A stretch of DNA of 27,095 bases, taken from IMG/VR virus record IMGVR_UViG_3300037517_003563, positions 1-27,095 of that record. One strand, 5' to 3'. Positions within the stretch are counted from its first letter, which is position 1. Each line of letters opens with the position of its first letter. Source of the stretch: a virus. This document shows, one piece after another, positions 13,287 through 20,063 of this stretch. The translations under genes and the position numbers were made by a program. Under the pieces are notes generated by a model. That model saw nothing but the letters and a program-made list of their open reading frames with translations. It had not been told where the DNA came from and did not search any database.

Positions 13287-13321
13287 TAACGGTTAATAAC
13301 GGTTCTCATTGCGCCTGTCAA
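13287..13321 (-). promoter_or_regulatory. Leftward early promoter with tandem operator repeats
   Basis: On the minus strand TTGACA (13321-13316), a 17-base spacer and TATTAA (13298-13293) make a strong sigma-70-type promoter for the early operon. The -10 box lies within two direct copies of TAACGGTT (plus strand 13287-13294 and 13297-13304) spaced ten bases apart, one helical turn, as RHH operators often are. Binding there would block the promoter. Confidence 0.65.
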
Positions 13322-13328
13322 ACAAAGA

Positions 13329-13356
13329 TTGCAAAATTAACAACTGTTGTTAAAAT
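13329..13356 (+). promoter_or_regulatory. Rightward promoter with a palindromic operator in its spacer
   Basis: TTGCAA (13329-13334), a 16-base spacer and TAAAAT (13351-13356) give a plausible promoter for the rightward RHH gene and perhaps terL. Between the boxes lies a perfect 17-bp palindrome, TTAACAAC-T-GTTGTTAA (13337-13353), the typical position for a repressor operator. The ATG at 13362 follows so closely that the transcript would be almost leaderless. Confidence 0.55.
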
Positions 13357-13361
13357 ACCTC

Positions 13362-13538
13362 ATGAGAACTCACAAGCCAGTATCGGTGTCGTTGCCCGAA
13401 GAAATGTTTCGGGAGGCAGAGGCGCGGGCAAAAAGTCTAGGATTTAAAAGGGCGACTTATATCCAGCAACTAATTCTCGCGGATCTCAAAAAGGCCAAGG
13501 GCGATGACGCAGAGGCGAAGAAACGACCCGAGAAATAA
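13362..13538 (+). CDS. Ribbon-helix-helix regulator, rightward partner
   Basis: 58 residues from ATG 13362; an in-frame start at 13347 would lie inside the operator palindrome. The RHH pattern is clear: strand KPVSVSLPEE, helix A MFREAEARAKSLG, helix B KRATYIQQLILADLKKA, then a charged tail. It differs in sequence from the leftward RHH protein, so the two may recognise different sites (tandem TAACGGTT repeats versus the TTAACAAC palindrome). Divergent small repressors flanking a shared control region are typical of lysogeny switches. Which one is repressor and which is antirepressor cannot be read from the sequence. Confidence 0.8.
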   Translation: MRTHKPVSVSLPEEMFREAEARAKSLGFKRATYIQQLILADLKKAKGDDAEAKKRPEK

Positions 13539-13544
13539 TACGGT

Positions 13545-13569
13545 AAAACCGGGGGTGCGCCCCCTTGCG
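13545..13569 (+). promoter_or_regulatory. Late-gene leader element, copy 1 (before terL)
   Basis: The 25 bases beginning AAAACCGGGGGTGC and ending CTTGCG match 22 of 25 positions of the sequence 54 bases before the portal start (20590-20614). Here the G5 run can also pair with the following C5 run. The element begins 56 bases before ATG 13601. A shared RNA leader, a late-transcription signal or a packaging-protein site are all possible. Confidence 0.5.
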
Positions 13570-13600
13570 GGCACGGTAAACGGGAACGGTGTTGCCGCGT

Positions 13601-15364
13601 ATGCCCGACAGCCCTGATGCTCACCTTCCCGCCAGCTCTGCCCTTGTCCATTTCGAGACAATGGCAAAGATTGAAGACGAGCGGACGAAGGAACTGTTCA
13701 CACCCACGGCAAACACGTTCCAACGGCGGCTTTTCGAGGCATACGAGACTTTGCTGGCGGTCATGCAGGCGGTTGATTTCGATTTCGAGATCCGCATTCT
13801 CGGGCTCAAGATCCGCCAGTGTGGAGGGACGACGGCCTCCAATCACATTATTTATCACCACTCGCAGAGATTCGCCACGGACTCGGTGATTATGACGGAC
13901 GTTAAGCCCTCATCGAAGGAGGTTCTTTTGCGCATGAAGACGCTTTCTAAAGCCGACCTCTACCCGTGGAACAACCCGCTCGATCCACTCTCGGATCAAC
14001 TCGCGTGGGCGAATGGCTCCCGTAGCCAGATCACCTCGGCAGAGACGCCCAACGCGGGCATCGGGCGAACTCGGCAAGCTGCGCTGCTCTCCGAGGTCTG
14101 CAAATACCCAAGAGGCGGCGTTAAGGATGACAAAAGCATCATGGCGGGCATTTTGCCGTCCATTAACCAGCTGGTGATCGCGGAGAGCACCCCTGACGGC
14201 GCGAGTGGATGGTTCTTTGAGCAGTATCACGGCACCAAGGACATGCCGGGGGCTTTGAGCCTGGACGCCTACATCGCGCAGCTGAAACAAGGCAACAGGA
14301 AACCCGGTAACGGCTGGGTGAAAGTGTTCGCGGCGTGGTGGGAGTTTGGCGAAAACGCTCGGCCTGTATCGGCGGGAGATCGCGCCAACATCTCCGAGAA
14401 ACTGACGGCACGGGAGGCCAACGGGATCGCGACCTACGGCTGGACCATCGAGCAAATCGCCTGGAGGCGGGACATGCTGTTCTCGGAGTGCGGCGGGGAT
14501 GAATCGCTTTTTGATTCCTACTATCCTGAAGATGACGTTTCCTGCTTCCTTTCTTCGGGCCGTCCGCGTTTCAATATGGGGGCGATTGTGGCCTTAGAGC
14601 GCAAACTGGTGAACTACACCACGGAGGAGGGCGCTTTGACTCCGCAGCGTGACGGTGTTGTGTTCGTCCCGCAGTATGACAACTATTCACCGATTCAGAT
14701 TTTCGAGCGGCCTCGGCCTGGGTGCAAATATCTCGTTTGGTGCGATCCGGCGACCGGCGAGGACCAGACCGAGGGGAAAGACCCCGACCGGCATTCAATC
14801 GGCGTGTTGCGAGCCGGATACGTCGAGGGCGACACATGGCGGAATCACAAAGTCGTTGCCCGAGTCCGCCCGCCTTGCACCTCGGAGGGAGATGTCATCA
14901 TTGACCACATCGCGAACCTGTCCGCGTTTTACGGTGACTGCTTGGTGGTGCTTGAAATCAACATGGGGCATTACGTTCTCAAGGGCTTGAAAGACAGAGG
15001 CGTTCCGCTGTTCAAACGTGAAATTATCGACCTGCACGACCGCGACGGCCCGCCGAAATTGCAATACGGCTACAAGCTCAAAGACAGGGACCAACGCCGC
15101 GAAATCGTGGTGTGTCTGGCTGCTCACTTGCGCGACGGTGCAATCGACGTTCCTTGTGGGCACATTTTGAAGGAGGCGAAAACCTTTATCATCGACAAAA
15201 ACGGCAAGGAAACCGCCCGCGCTGGGTGCCACGATGATGATATTCTGGGGCTGGGCATGGGCCTTGTGTCCATCGGGGGCGCAACCCTCTACCGAGGCCC
15301 GCAGCGCGTGCGCCGGAAGCCAGTCGATCATCGGCAGTGGAAACGCCATCCCGGCTACAGTTAA
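13601..15364 (+). CDS. terL: Terminase large subunit
   Basis: 587 residues from ATG 13601; GTG 13589 and ATG 13661 are in-frame alternatives. The packaging ATPase has an adapted Walker A (LKIRQCGGTTAS, about 69-80, as in terminases with KxRQ), a Walker B-like AALLSEVCKYP (160-170) and motif III LVIAESTPDG (191-200). The nuclease domain has Asp382 in YLVWCDP, Glu452 in VVLEINMG and Asp545-Asp547 in GCHDDDI, the metal ligands that cut concatemers. The motor docks on the portal and pumps DNA into the prohead. All key residues are present. A shared leader element precedes it. Unusually, the probable small subunit lies 3 kb downstream. Confidence 0.92.
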   Translation: MPDSPDAHLPASSALVHFETMAKIEDERTKELFTPTANTFQRRLFEAYETLLAVMQAVDFDFEIRILGLKIRQCGGTTASNHIIYHHSQRFATDSVIMTDVKPSSKEVLLRMKTLSKADLYPWNNPLDPLSDQLAWANGSRSQITSAETPNAGIGRTRQAALLSEVCKYPRGGVKDDKSIMAGILPSINQLVIAESTPDGASGWFFEQYHGTKDMPGALSLDAYIAQLKQGNRKPGNGWVKVFAAWWEFGENARPVSAGDRANISEKLTAREANGIATYGWTIEQIAWRRDMLFSECGGDESLFDSYYPEDDVSCFLSSGRPRFNMGAIVALERKLVNYTTEEGALTPQRDGVVFVPQYDNYSPIQIFERPRPGCKYLVWCDPATGEDQTEGKDPDRHSIGVLRAGYVEGDTWRNHKVVARVRPPCTSEGDVIIDHIANLSAFYGDCLVVLEINMGHYVLKGLKDRGVPLFKREIIDLHDRDGPPKLQYGYKLKDRDQRREIVVCLAAHLRDGAIDVPCGHILKEAKTFIIDKNGKETARAGCHDDDILGLGMGLVSIGGATLYRGPQRVRRKPVDHRQWKRHPGYS

Positions 15365-15389
15365 GCATGGGACACCATAAGATTTAATA

Positions 15390-16061
15390 ATGGAATTGAC
15401 GGCTGCGGGGTATGTGTCATCAGTGGTAATGCGTAACGTAAACTGTCCAAAGGCAAAAGTCTGGATTCGCTGTGATGCGTTTGGTGGTGATGAGCGAGAA
15501 TTTGAACCAGCTTGGCTTGTATCGGCTAGAGTAATGCGTAACCGTCCCCTCTGCTTCCAGGCATGGATTGAGAAATACGCAGCTTGCTATGACAAGATTC
15601 CGCCCCAGTGCCTTTATTGGTATGAGCCGGAAGAAGATCATCAGGCATTACCTCTCCACAAGGTGCAGATGTGGGAGTGTCTGTCTGGCTCCATTGAGGT
15701 ATGGAGGAAAGATCAGTTGACCGATGTTCCTGTGTTAGTGAATCTGGGCAAGGGGCTGAAGCCGATCAGTGGACACTACTGGTTCACGGTTGATTACCTA
15801 CCTGAAGGCCAGGCCCAAGGGGTCATGGATATTGGTGATTCTGAGTTGCTGGAGGAGCACAAGGAGGGCAACGTCATCCGCCTAGAAAATGGGCAGATTG
15901 CCGTGTACCCAAACAACCGCATTAAATGGTTGCCAGTCTCGTTGACTGGTAAAGATGCCGCATCAGCGATTCCTGATTGGACCGCAGCGTCTAATGCCCA
16001 ATGGGATGAGTGGTGGCAGGACAGTGACGAGATTCTGGGTGACTCCAAATGGGCGTATTAA
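15390..16061 (+). CDS. Hypothetical acidic protein, first gene of the insert after terL
   Basis: 223 residues, acidic and Trp-rich (over ten Trp), with a beta-rich body (VWIRCDAFGGDEREFEPAWL, then QMWECLSGSIEVWRKDQ and IAVYPNNRIKWLPVSL) and an acidic end WDEWWQDSDEILGD. No signal peptide or membrane segment. I recognise no family. Its base composition looks lower in GC than terL and the portal gene, and its codons look different by eye, which suggests a more recent arrival. It begins 25 bases after terL ends, in an A-rich stretch without Shine-Dalgarno, so it may be transcribed with terL or from its own promoter. Confidence 0.7.
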   Translation: MELTAAGYVSSVVMRNVNCPKAKVWIRCDAFGGDEREFEPAWLVSARVMRNRPLCFQAWIEKYAACYDKIPPQCLYWYEPEEDHQALPLHKVQMWECLSGSIEVWRKDQLTDVPVLVNLGKGLKPISGHYWFTVDYLPEGQAQGVMDIGDSELLEEHKEGNVIRLENGQIAVYPNNRIKWLPVSLTGKDAASAIPDWTAASNAQWDEWWQDSDEILGDSKWAY

Positions 16062-16109
16062 CGATGAGATGACGAGCCCCCGACTAACCAAAGAAAGACC
16101 ACCAAAATA

Positions 16110-16373
16110 ATGAGCACTGAATCGAAGCTAGAGACACCCATCGACCACTCCGCTGAGGGGGTCGTCGTCCATCGCCTTGTTCGGCGTTTGCGGCGACTAT
16201 TGGAAGATATGGACGCTGCGGATTGTGAGCTTGTGATGATGGAATCTGGCACTGTCACATCACTACATATCCGTCCGCAGAGTGAACACCACAACGATAC
16301 CGACTTTGGTAAGCGGGCAGCGGACACAAGGGATGACTTTGGCCTCGCCATAGGAGGACACCGCTGCCCGTGA
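16110..16373 (+). CDS. Small hypothetical protein of the terL-terS insert
   Basis: 87 residues. After an acidic start it has VVVHRLVRRLRRLLEDMDAA, an Arg-rich amphipathic helix, then a strand pair (CELVMMESGTVTSLHIRPQ) and a polar end. The helix start (HRLVRR) is shared with the protein at 17256-17612 (NRLVRR), and a 14-base sequence is identical in both genes (16173-16186 and 17307-17320), so the two genes may share a common ancestor segment. Function unknown. Confidence 0.55.
   Translation: MSTESKLETPIDHSAEGVVVHRLVRRLRRLLEDMDAADCELVMMESGTVTSLHIRPQSEHHNDTDFGKRAADTRDDFGLAIGGHRCP
16173..16186. repeat. CTTGTTCG stem-loop, copy 1
   Basis: CGCC-TTGTTC-GGCG forms a short 4-bp hairpin. The same 14 bases occur at 17307-17320, and a third hairpin with the same loop but another stem lies at 16449-16468. 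The sequence is within a coding region, so protein constraint could explain this copy. Confidence 0.35.
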
Positions 16374-16391
16374 CGCCGAACGATTAGTCTC

Positions 16392-16694
16392 ATGGACGCG
16401 CCACCCACATCACCCGATTTCAGCAAGAACGCGCCCGGCGCGTTCCATGCAGACGCTTGTTCGTCTGCGGTTGATGCCGCCTGCAATGTTGCTGACTTCG
16501 TGCGCAACTACGTCAGACAGCGACAACACGCCATCCGCTGCCACTGCGACTCAATCCACGAAAACGCGCCGATCCAAGGCGCGGCTTGGAGGCTGGCGCT
16601 CGCTGAACTCGATCACGTTGCTGAGGCGTGCATCTCCGTATCTCGCCGGACGCTGAGTCAGACGAACGACCGAACTCTGCGACCTGCTGAATGA
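16392..16694 (+). CDS. Small hypothetical protein of the terL-terS insert
   Basis: 100 residues with a disordered Pro/Ser start, a Cys-containing middle (ADACSSAVDAACNVADFVRN) and a helical end AWRLALAELDHVAEACISVS. The frame is favoured because its TGA overlaps the next ATG (ATGA at 16691-16694). A second frame inside it (16447-16656) would encode a protein with a lipobox-like LLTSC, but I see no independent support for that one. No family recognised. Confidence 0.5.
   Translation: MDAPPTSPDFSKNAPGAFHADACSSAVDAACNVADFVRNYVRQRQHAIRCHCDSIHENAPIQGAAWRLALAELDHVAEACISVSRRTLSQTNDRTLRPAE
16449..16468. repeat. CTTGTTCG stem-loop, copy 2
   Basis: GCAGACG-CTTGTT-CGTCTGC is a perfect 7-bp hairpin. 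Its stem differs fully from the other two copies in this block, while the loop core CTTGTTCG is constant. Confidence 0.4.
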
Positions 16695-16912
16695 CCACAA
16701 CGCCAGCCAGTCAGTGCGACTCTCGAACTGCCAGCGAACCGCAGGTTCGCAGCAGTGAGCTTGTTATCCGGCCAGCACGTTTGAAGTATCGGGACGGAGA
16801 AGCGTGGGCTGTCGCCTGGTCGGGTGACTTTGGAAAGACAATAACCGTAACCAGCGAGGAAGTGCGCCTCTGCATTTTGCGAGGACAAATCGCGCAACTG
16901 CTGGCCGGATAA
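16691..16912 (+). CDS. Small hypothetical protein of the terL-terS insert
   Basis: 73 residues. The second half is a beta-rich unit (AWAVAWSGDFGKTITVTSEE) followed by a helix (VRLCILRGQIAQLLAG), which reads as a real fold. The first part is polar and probably disordered. The ATG overlaps the TGA of the gene before it. Function unknown. Confidence 0.55.
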   Translation: MTTTPASQCDSRTASEPQVRSSELVIRPARLKYRDGEAWAVAWSGDFGKTITVTSEEVRLCILRGQIAQLLAG

Positions 16913-16945
16913 AGACAAGGCTCAGGCGACGGCGAGCATACCACA

Positions 16946-17263
16946 ATGAAAACACCAAAGATCAACTTCGAGCCGTTGCCTGCTGCCGCTGGTTCTGTGA
17001 GGGATACTCCACGCACAGACTGGAGAGAAGCACGGTCAGAGGGACTGCACGATGAGTGGTGCTTCTCGCTATGCCGTCAGTTAGAGCGAGAACTGAATAC
17101 CTGCCGAGAAGCACTTGAAGCCGCCGACGAATGCCTCTCGCTCATTGAGGACGTAGGACATGGAGCCATGTCAGACAACGTGACTGTCGCTCGCGGCATA
17201 GTCCTAGCTGCGCTTTCACAGAACGACCAAGGTCACACACAGACGGGAGCGAAAAATGACTAA
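16946..17263 (+). CDS. Small phage protein with TPRTD and coiled-coil pattern
   Basis: 105 residues. The layout TPRTDWREARSEG, then SLCRQLERELNTCREALEAA, matches a widespread type of small phage protein of unknown function that is also seen here at 9540-9794. The second half (ADECLSLIEDVGHGAMSDN, then VARGIVLAALSQ) is helical. Its end overlaps the next gene by eight bases. The presence of a second member on the late strand suggests duplication or separate gain. Confidence 0.6.
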   Translation: MKTPKINFEPLPAAAGSVRDTPRTDWREARSEGLHDEWCFSLCRQLERELNTCREALEAADECLSLIEDVGHGAMSDNVTVARGIVLAALSQNDQGHTQTGAKND

Positions 17264-17612
17264 GACTTCACCCCAGACGTGGCCGCTCCCGGCTGTTGAT
17301 GTGAACCGCCTTGTTCGGCGGTTTTGTCGGATGTTCAAAGCGGATACCGCCCGCCTCTCTGCGCCGCTGAAAAAGACGATTTTCCTCATCATCGGCTTCA
17401 ATCGGAATACCAAAGATGATCCCGGCCAATGGGTCGATCAGGACGGAAAAGTAAAGAACTGGAACTACGTGCAGGAATCGTGCATCGCCAGCGGTGACAC
17501 CGTGGACGAGCTAATCGCCAGCGCAAAGCACTACAAACGACTGCAAGGCATGACATGGGAAGAGTTTTTCAGTCAGCCGAACAAAGCATTATCAAAAAGT
17601 CATGAGAATTAG
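17256..17612 (+). CDS. Hypothetical protein of the terL-terS insert
   Basis: 118 residues. A basic N-terminal helix (VNRLVRRFCRMFKADTARL) similar to that of the gene at 16110 is followed by KKTIFLIIGFNRN, then an aromatic polar stretch (WVDQDGKVKNWNYVQESCIA) and a helix ending EEFFSQPNKA. No catalytic motif recognised. It overlaps its neighbours by eight and eleven bases, so translation is coupled. Confidence 0.55.
   Translation: MTKTSPQTWPLPAVDVNRLVRRFCRMFKADTARLSAPLKKTIFLIIGFNRNTKDDPGQWVDQDGKVKNWNYVQESCIASGDTVDELIASAKHYKRLQGMTWEEFFSQPNKALSKSHEN
17304..17323. repeat. CTTGTTCG stem-loop, copy 3
   Basis: AACCGCC-TTGTTC-GGCGGTT is a perfect 7-bp hairpin with a 6-base loop. It contains the same 14-mer as copy 1 but with a longer stem. 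It is followed by TTG, not a T run, so it is not a terminator. Confidence 0.4.
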
Positions 17613-17949
17613 ACGCAAGGGCCGACCCAAAACCAGTGGCTCTTGGACGCCGGAGAAATCAGCCAAGGCGCACGCAGCCAAAGCTCGCAGGCGGATGGAG
17701 GCACCCCGAGACGATGAGCCGCGCCGAGTGCCCGAGGGCCAGTTCCTGGGAGTCATGCAATGGCACGCGGCGGACGGCACAGTTAGACGGTGGACCGTTA
17801 GGCAGGGGCCGAGGGCAAATAACATCGCTGTGACAGCCAAAGGCAAAACAGCGACTTGTGGCTGGGACTACCTTTTTCGCAAGCTCCGAAAACATCTATC
17901 CATCCCAAAAAGGATCTTTACCCGTGAAGGCGATCCCACTCCAGCATGA
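17602..17949 (+). CDS. Small basic hypothetical protein
   Basis: 115 residues, very basic at the N-terminus (MRIRRKGRPKTSGSWTPEKS, then AKARRRME), which suggests nucleic-acid binding through a disordered arm. A beta-rich middle follows (GQFLGVMQWHAADGTVRRW, then NNIAVTAKG) and a helix FRKLRKHLSI. Its last 32 bases overlap convergently with a leftward gene. No family recognised. Confidence 0.6.
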   Translation: MRIRRKGRPKTSGSWTPEKSAKAHAAKARRRMEAPRDDEPRRVPEGQFLGVMQWHAADGTVRRWTVRQGPRANNIAVTAKGKTATCGWDYLFRKLRKHLSIPKRIFTREGDPTPA

Positions 17950-18109
17950 TCGGCTCCAGCGCGACGTTTTCCCCATCGACTACCCGGCAACCCTTTGCGC
18001 ACTCGATGACATGGCACCCATCAAACAAGATGACGGGCCGTTCCTTGTGGGCTTTGCACTTGGGCGCATTGGCCGCGAAGTGCTTCATCTTCCGCTCAAT
18101 CTCGGTCAT
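17918..18109 (-). CDS. Small Cys/His-containing hypothetical protein, inverted
   Basis: 63 residues from ATG 18109, chosen because it overlaps the stop of the upstream leftward gene (ATGA). The sequence has Cys-Lys-Ala-His, HVIECAKGC and a compact strand pair (RPVILFDGCHVIECAKGC), perhaps a small metal-binding fold. It is one of only two leftward genes in the late arm. Function unknown; the ending overlaps the rightward neighbour. Confidence 0.6.
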   Translation of the reverse strand: MTEIERKMKHFAANAPKCKAHKERPVILFDGCHVIECAKGCRVVDGENVALEPIMLEWDRLHG

Positions 18110-18363
18110 TTCCGCTTCTTTACCCTGGCCGTGTACAAAGCGGCCTGATTGGGTGACACCATGACCAGCACCGGCGATGCTTGGCTGGCCTGCTTGGCGA
18201 ACTCGTAGAGATCGGTGCGCTGGCTCCACCGATGCAGATACGTCCTTCGACTCAGCGGCACCAGCTGCCGGTCCTTGGCCTGCTCCAGGGTAAGCGCATG
18301 GCGAAACCAAGCGGCCACGGTTAAACGGTATGCTCGAACCTCGGGGGTTGTAGTTGCTCCCAT
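18106..18363 (-). CDS. Small basic hypothetical protein, inverted
   Basis: 85 residues. It begins MGATTTPEVRAYRLTVAAWF and has an Arg- and Gln-rich middle (LEQAKDRQLVPLSRRTYLHR) and a basic end YTARVKKRK. The pattern of an N-terminal helix and basic middle might fit a DNA-binding regulator. It diverges from the probable small terminase gene, with a 104-base gap between them. A weak promoter (TTGAGG, 16 bases, TAAGAT on the minus strand) is visible upstream. An inverted pair of small genes in a late operon is typical of an independently expressed accessory (moron) unit. Confidence 0.6.
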   Translation of the reverse strand: MGATTTPEVRAYRLTVAAWFRHALTLEQAKDRQLVPLSRRTYLHRWSQRTDLYEFAKQASQASPVLVMVSPNQAALYTARVKKRK

Positions 18364-18467
18364 GGGATACTATCTTATGCTATCAGATGCCCTCCTCAAG
18401 AACAAAAGGCAAAAGCCCTCCAATTATCAGCGCCACTATACAGCATCCCGAACTAACTGAGGTGGAG

Positions 18468-19049
18468 ATGCAGAGCGGACCCCATCCAAGGTCACATAGA
18501 CGGATACCAAGGCAGATCGAGAACTGGATAGAGAGGTGCAAAGTGCTGGGGCTCCAGACCCGCCAACTGGTATGGGAGCTACATGTTTGCCAAGGTCATA
18601 GCAAGATCGAGACAGCCCGGTTACTCGACATCACAAGGGCCGCTGTGTGGCAGCATTACGAGGCAGCAAAACGAGAGATTTACGACCGTGCGCCCAAGAA
18701 TCCAGAAGAGTTCGCCGCAAAGCGTGAGGAGATCTACGACCGCCTACTCTCCACCTATGAGGAGGCGTGCAAGCGCACGCAGGTAAAAACGATTGACCAA
18801 GAGACAGGGGAGGAAGTGCTACAGGAACTCGACGCGGATCCGCGCAATCTGGCGATCCGGCTCAAGTGCTTAGACCAGATGGCCAAGCTCCACGGGCTCA
18901 ACTTGGAGAGAGAAACAGGCGCAGGGGATGAGGGCAAGGTGTATGCGACACCGGAGGATATCGCCCTGGCAGTGCAGGCCAGGGCGCTGGCTGTGCATGG
19001 CAGGGCAGGGGATGTGCAGGCCGCTGTTAAGGCGCTGACCAATGGGTGA
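18468..19049 (+). CDS. terS: Probable terminase small subunit
   Basis: 193 residues from ATG 18468, behind a GAGGTGG ribosome binding site; a longer in-frame start at 18354 is less likely. Residues about 30-65 form a helix-turn-helix (LVWELHVCQGHSKIETARLL, then DITRAAVWQHYEAA). A helical oligomerisation part follows (RLLSTYEEACKRTQ, DPRNLAIRLKCLDQMAKLHG), a layout usual for TerS, which binds the packaging start site and hands it to TerL. The C-terminal tail (about 150-193) probably contacts TerL. TerS normally lies beside terL, but here it is 3.1 kb away. The call rests on fold pattern and a typical DPRN-LDQMAKLHGL segment. Confidence 0.7.
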   Translation: MQSGPHPRSHRRIPRQIENWIERCKVLGLQTRQLVWELHVCQGHSKIETARLLDITRAAVWQHYEAAKREIYDRAPKNPEEFAAKREEIYDRLLSTYEEACKRTQVKTIDQETGEEVLQELDADPRNLAIRLKCLDQMAKLHGLNLERETGAGDEGKVYATPEDIALAVQARALAVHGRAGDVQAAVKALTNG

Positions 19050-19103
19050 GTGTCGGATTATCTGACACGGAAAAAGAAAATGTAAGATAATATGATATAG
19101 CCG

Positions 19104-19131
19104 TTGACGGCATGTCGTAATATATTACATT
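19104..19131 (+). promoter_or_regulatory. Predicted promoter with palindromic operator, right of terS
   Basis: TTGACG (19104-19109), a 16-base spacer and TACATT (19126-19131) form a fair promoter. The spacer and -10 overlap the perfect palindrome GTAATATATTAC (19117-19128). As at 13337-13353, the palindrome sits between the boxes, so a repressor could control the small genes from 19184 onward. Confidence 0.45.
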
Positions 19132-19183
19132 GGCGCACGCCCAGGTGGGCGAAACCGAAACCCAAACCGAATTAAAAATCAGT

Positions 19184-19492
19184 ATGAACCACATCACAGA
19201 AGCCACTGAAATCTCAGAAATCTACGCCTCCATTCAAGTCGGAGAGATCCCCGATGTTAAGATCGGTGACACGATCAACGGGAAATACCTGATCATCGAC
19301 TCAATCGGTAATTTCACGGAACTCGAAGAGGGTAAAAATTACTTCCTCTTTACTGAGGTGATCCGCAATCACTCGACCCAGCTGTCCTTCGTTGAGCGGT
19401 ATGTCTCGACTGAGCAGCAACCGCTGCGCTCGGACCTCAAGCATTTAGAAGTGATCAGCGTCGAATCAGTCCCTCTTGCCATCGCAGCATAA
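19184..19492 (+). CDS. Small acidic hypothetical protein
   Basis: 102 residues from ATG 19184, preceded by AAAAATCAGT, a start context repeated before two later genes. Strands dominate: EIYASIQVGEI, YLIIDSIGNF, NYFLFTEVIR, TQLSFVERYV and LKHLEVISVES. This looks like a compact beta protein. The composition is acidic. No family recognised. It is the first gene after a probable operator-controlled promoter. Confidence 0.65.
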   Translation: MNHITEATEISEIYASIQVGEIPDVKIGDTINGKYLIIDSIGNFTELEEGKNYFLFTEVIRNHSTQLSFVERYVSTEQQPLRSDLKHLEVISVESVPLAIAA

Positions 19493-19526
19493 CCACAACC
19501 CAGAAACCCAGAACCAAATCAACAGT

Positions 19527-19766
19527 ATGACCACACTCAACGAATACAAGATCCTCAGAAACGAAGCAGGCGAGCGGGCCGTCAAGATCCTCGCGACAGG
19601 GCAAATCATCCCGGCAGACATCGCGGGACTGTGCTGCGGTCCTGATGCGTGGCTCAGTGAGATCGAATGCAAGTGCCGCGACTGCGGCCAAAAGTTCCCG
19701 CTTCGCGAACTGCAAGGGAACGGCCAGTGGTGCGAACCCTGCCAGACCAAGGACATCGAGGACTAA
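19527..19766 (+). CDS. Small zinc-ribbon protein
   Basis: 79 residues from ATG 19527. A helix-rich start (NEYKILRNEAGERAVKILA) is followed by a zinc ribbon: Cys-Lys-Cys-Arg-Asp-Cys (CKCRDCGQKFPL) and WCEPCQ, four or more Cys in two knuckles. Zinc ribbons of this type bind nucleic acid or protein. It shares the start context CAACAGTATG with its neighbours and lies in a run of small genes between terS and portal. Exact role unknown. Confidence 0.7.
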   Translation: MTTLNEYKILRNEAGERAVKILATGQIIPADIAGLCCGPDAWLSEIECKCRDCGQKFPLRELQGNGQWCEPCQTKDIED

Positions 19767-19845
19767 GTTGCCACCCGTCTCCCCTGTGTCGCAGCGCAGG
19801 GGAGCAGGGTGCCATCAGGCCCAATAACCCAGAAATCAAAACAGT

Positions 19846-20055
19846 ATGAAGACCCAAACCATCCAGCAGAAGATCGCCGCCCTCATCAAGTCCGACCCCA
19901 TCGCGCTCATGTTCGTGCATGATGCGCTCATCAAGCAGACCGAGGCGGTGCTCGAAAACGAGGAGGCGACCCTGCTCGCCATGCAGAAGTCATTTGTGGC
20001 TGGCCCAGCGTGGGTCAGAGCCGCAAAGGATGTCAGAGCCGCAATCAATGCCTAA
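19846..20055 (+). CDS. Small helical hypothetical protein
   Basis: 69 residues, almost all helix (IQQKIAALIKSDPIALMF, then ALIKQTEAVLENEEATLLAM), with a Trp-containing end (GPAWVRAAKDVRAAI). No metal site or membrane segment. The start lies in ATCAAAACAGTATGA, the shared leader type of this trio. Function unknown. Confidence 0.65.
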   Translation: MKTQTIQQKIAALIKSDPIALMFVHDALIKQTEAVLENEEATLLAMQKSFVAGPAWVRAAKDVRAAINA

Positions 20056-20063
20056 CGGAAGCC

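Noticed and set aside
16351-16390. Integron attC-like site between small genes of the terL-terS block
   Set aside because: The required GTTRRRY and RYYYAAC core sites are not present, and no integron integrase is seen.
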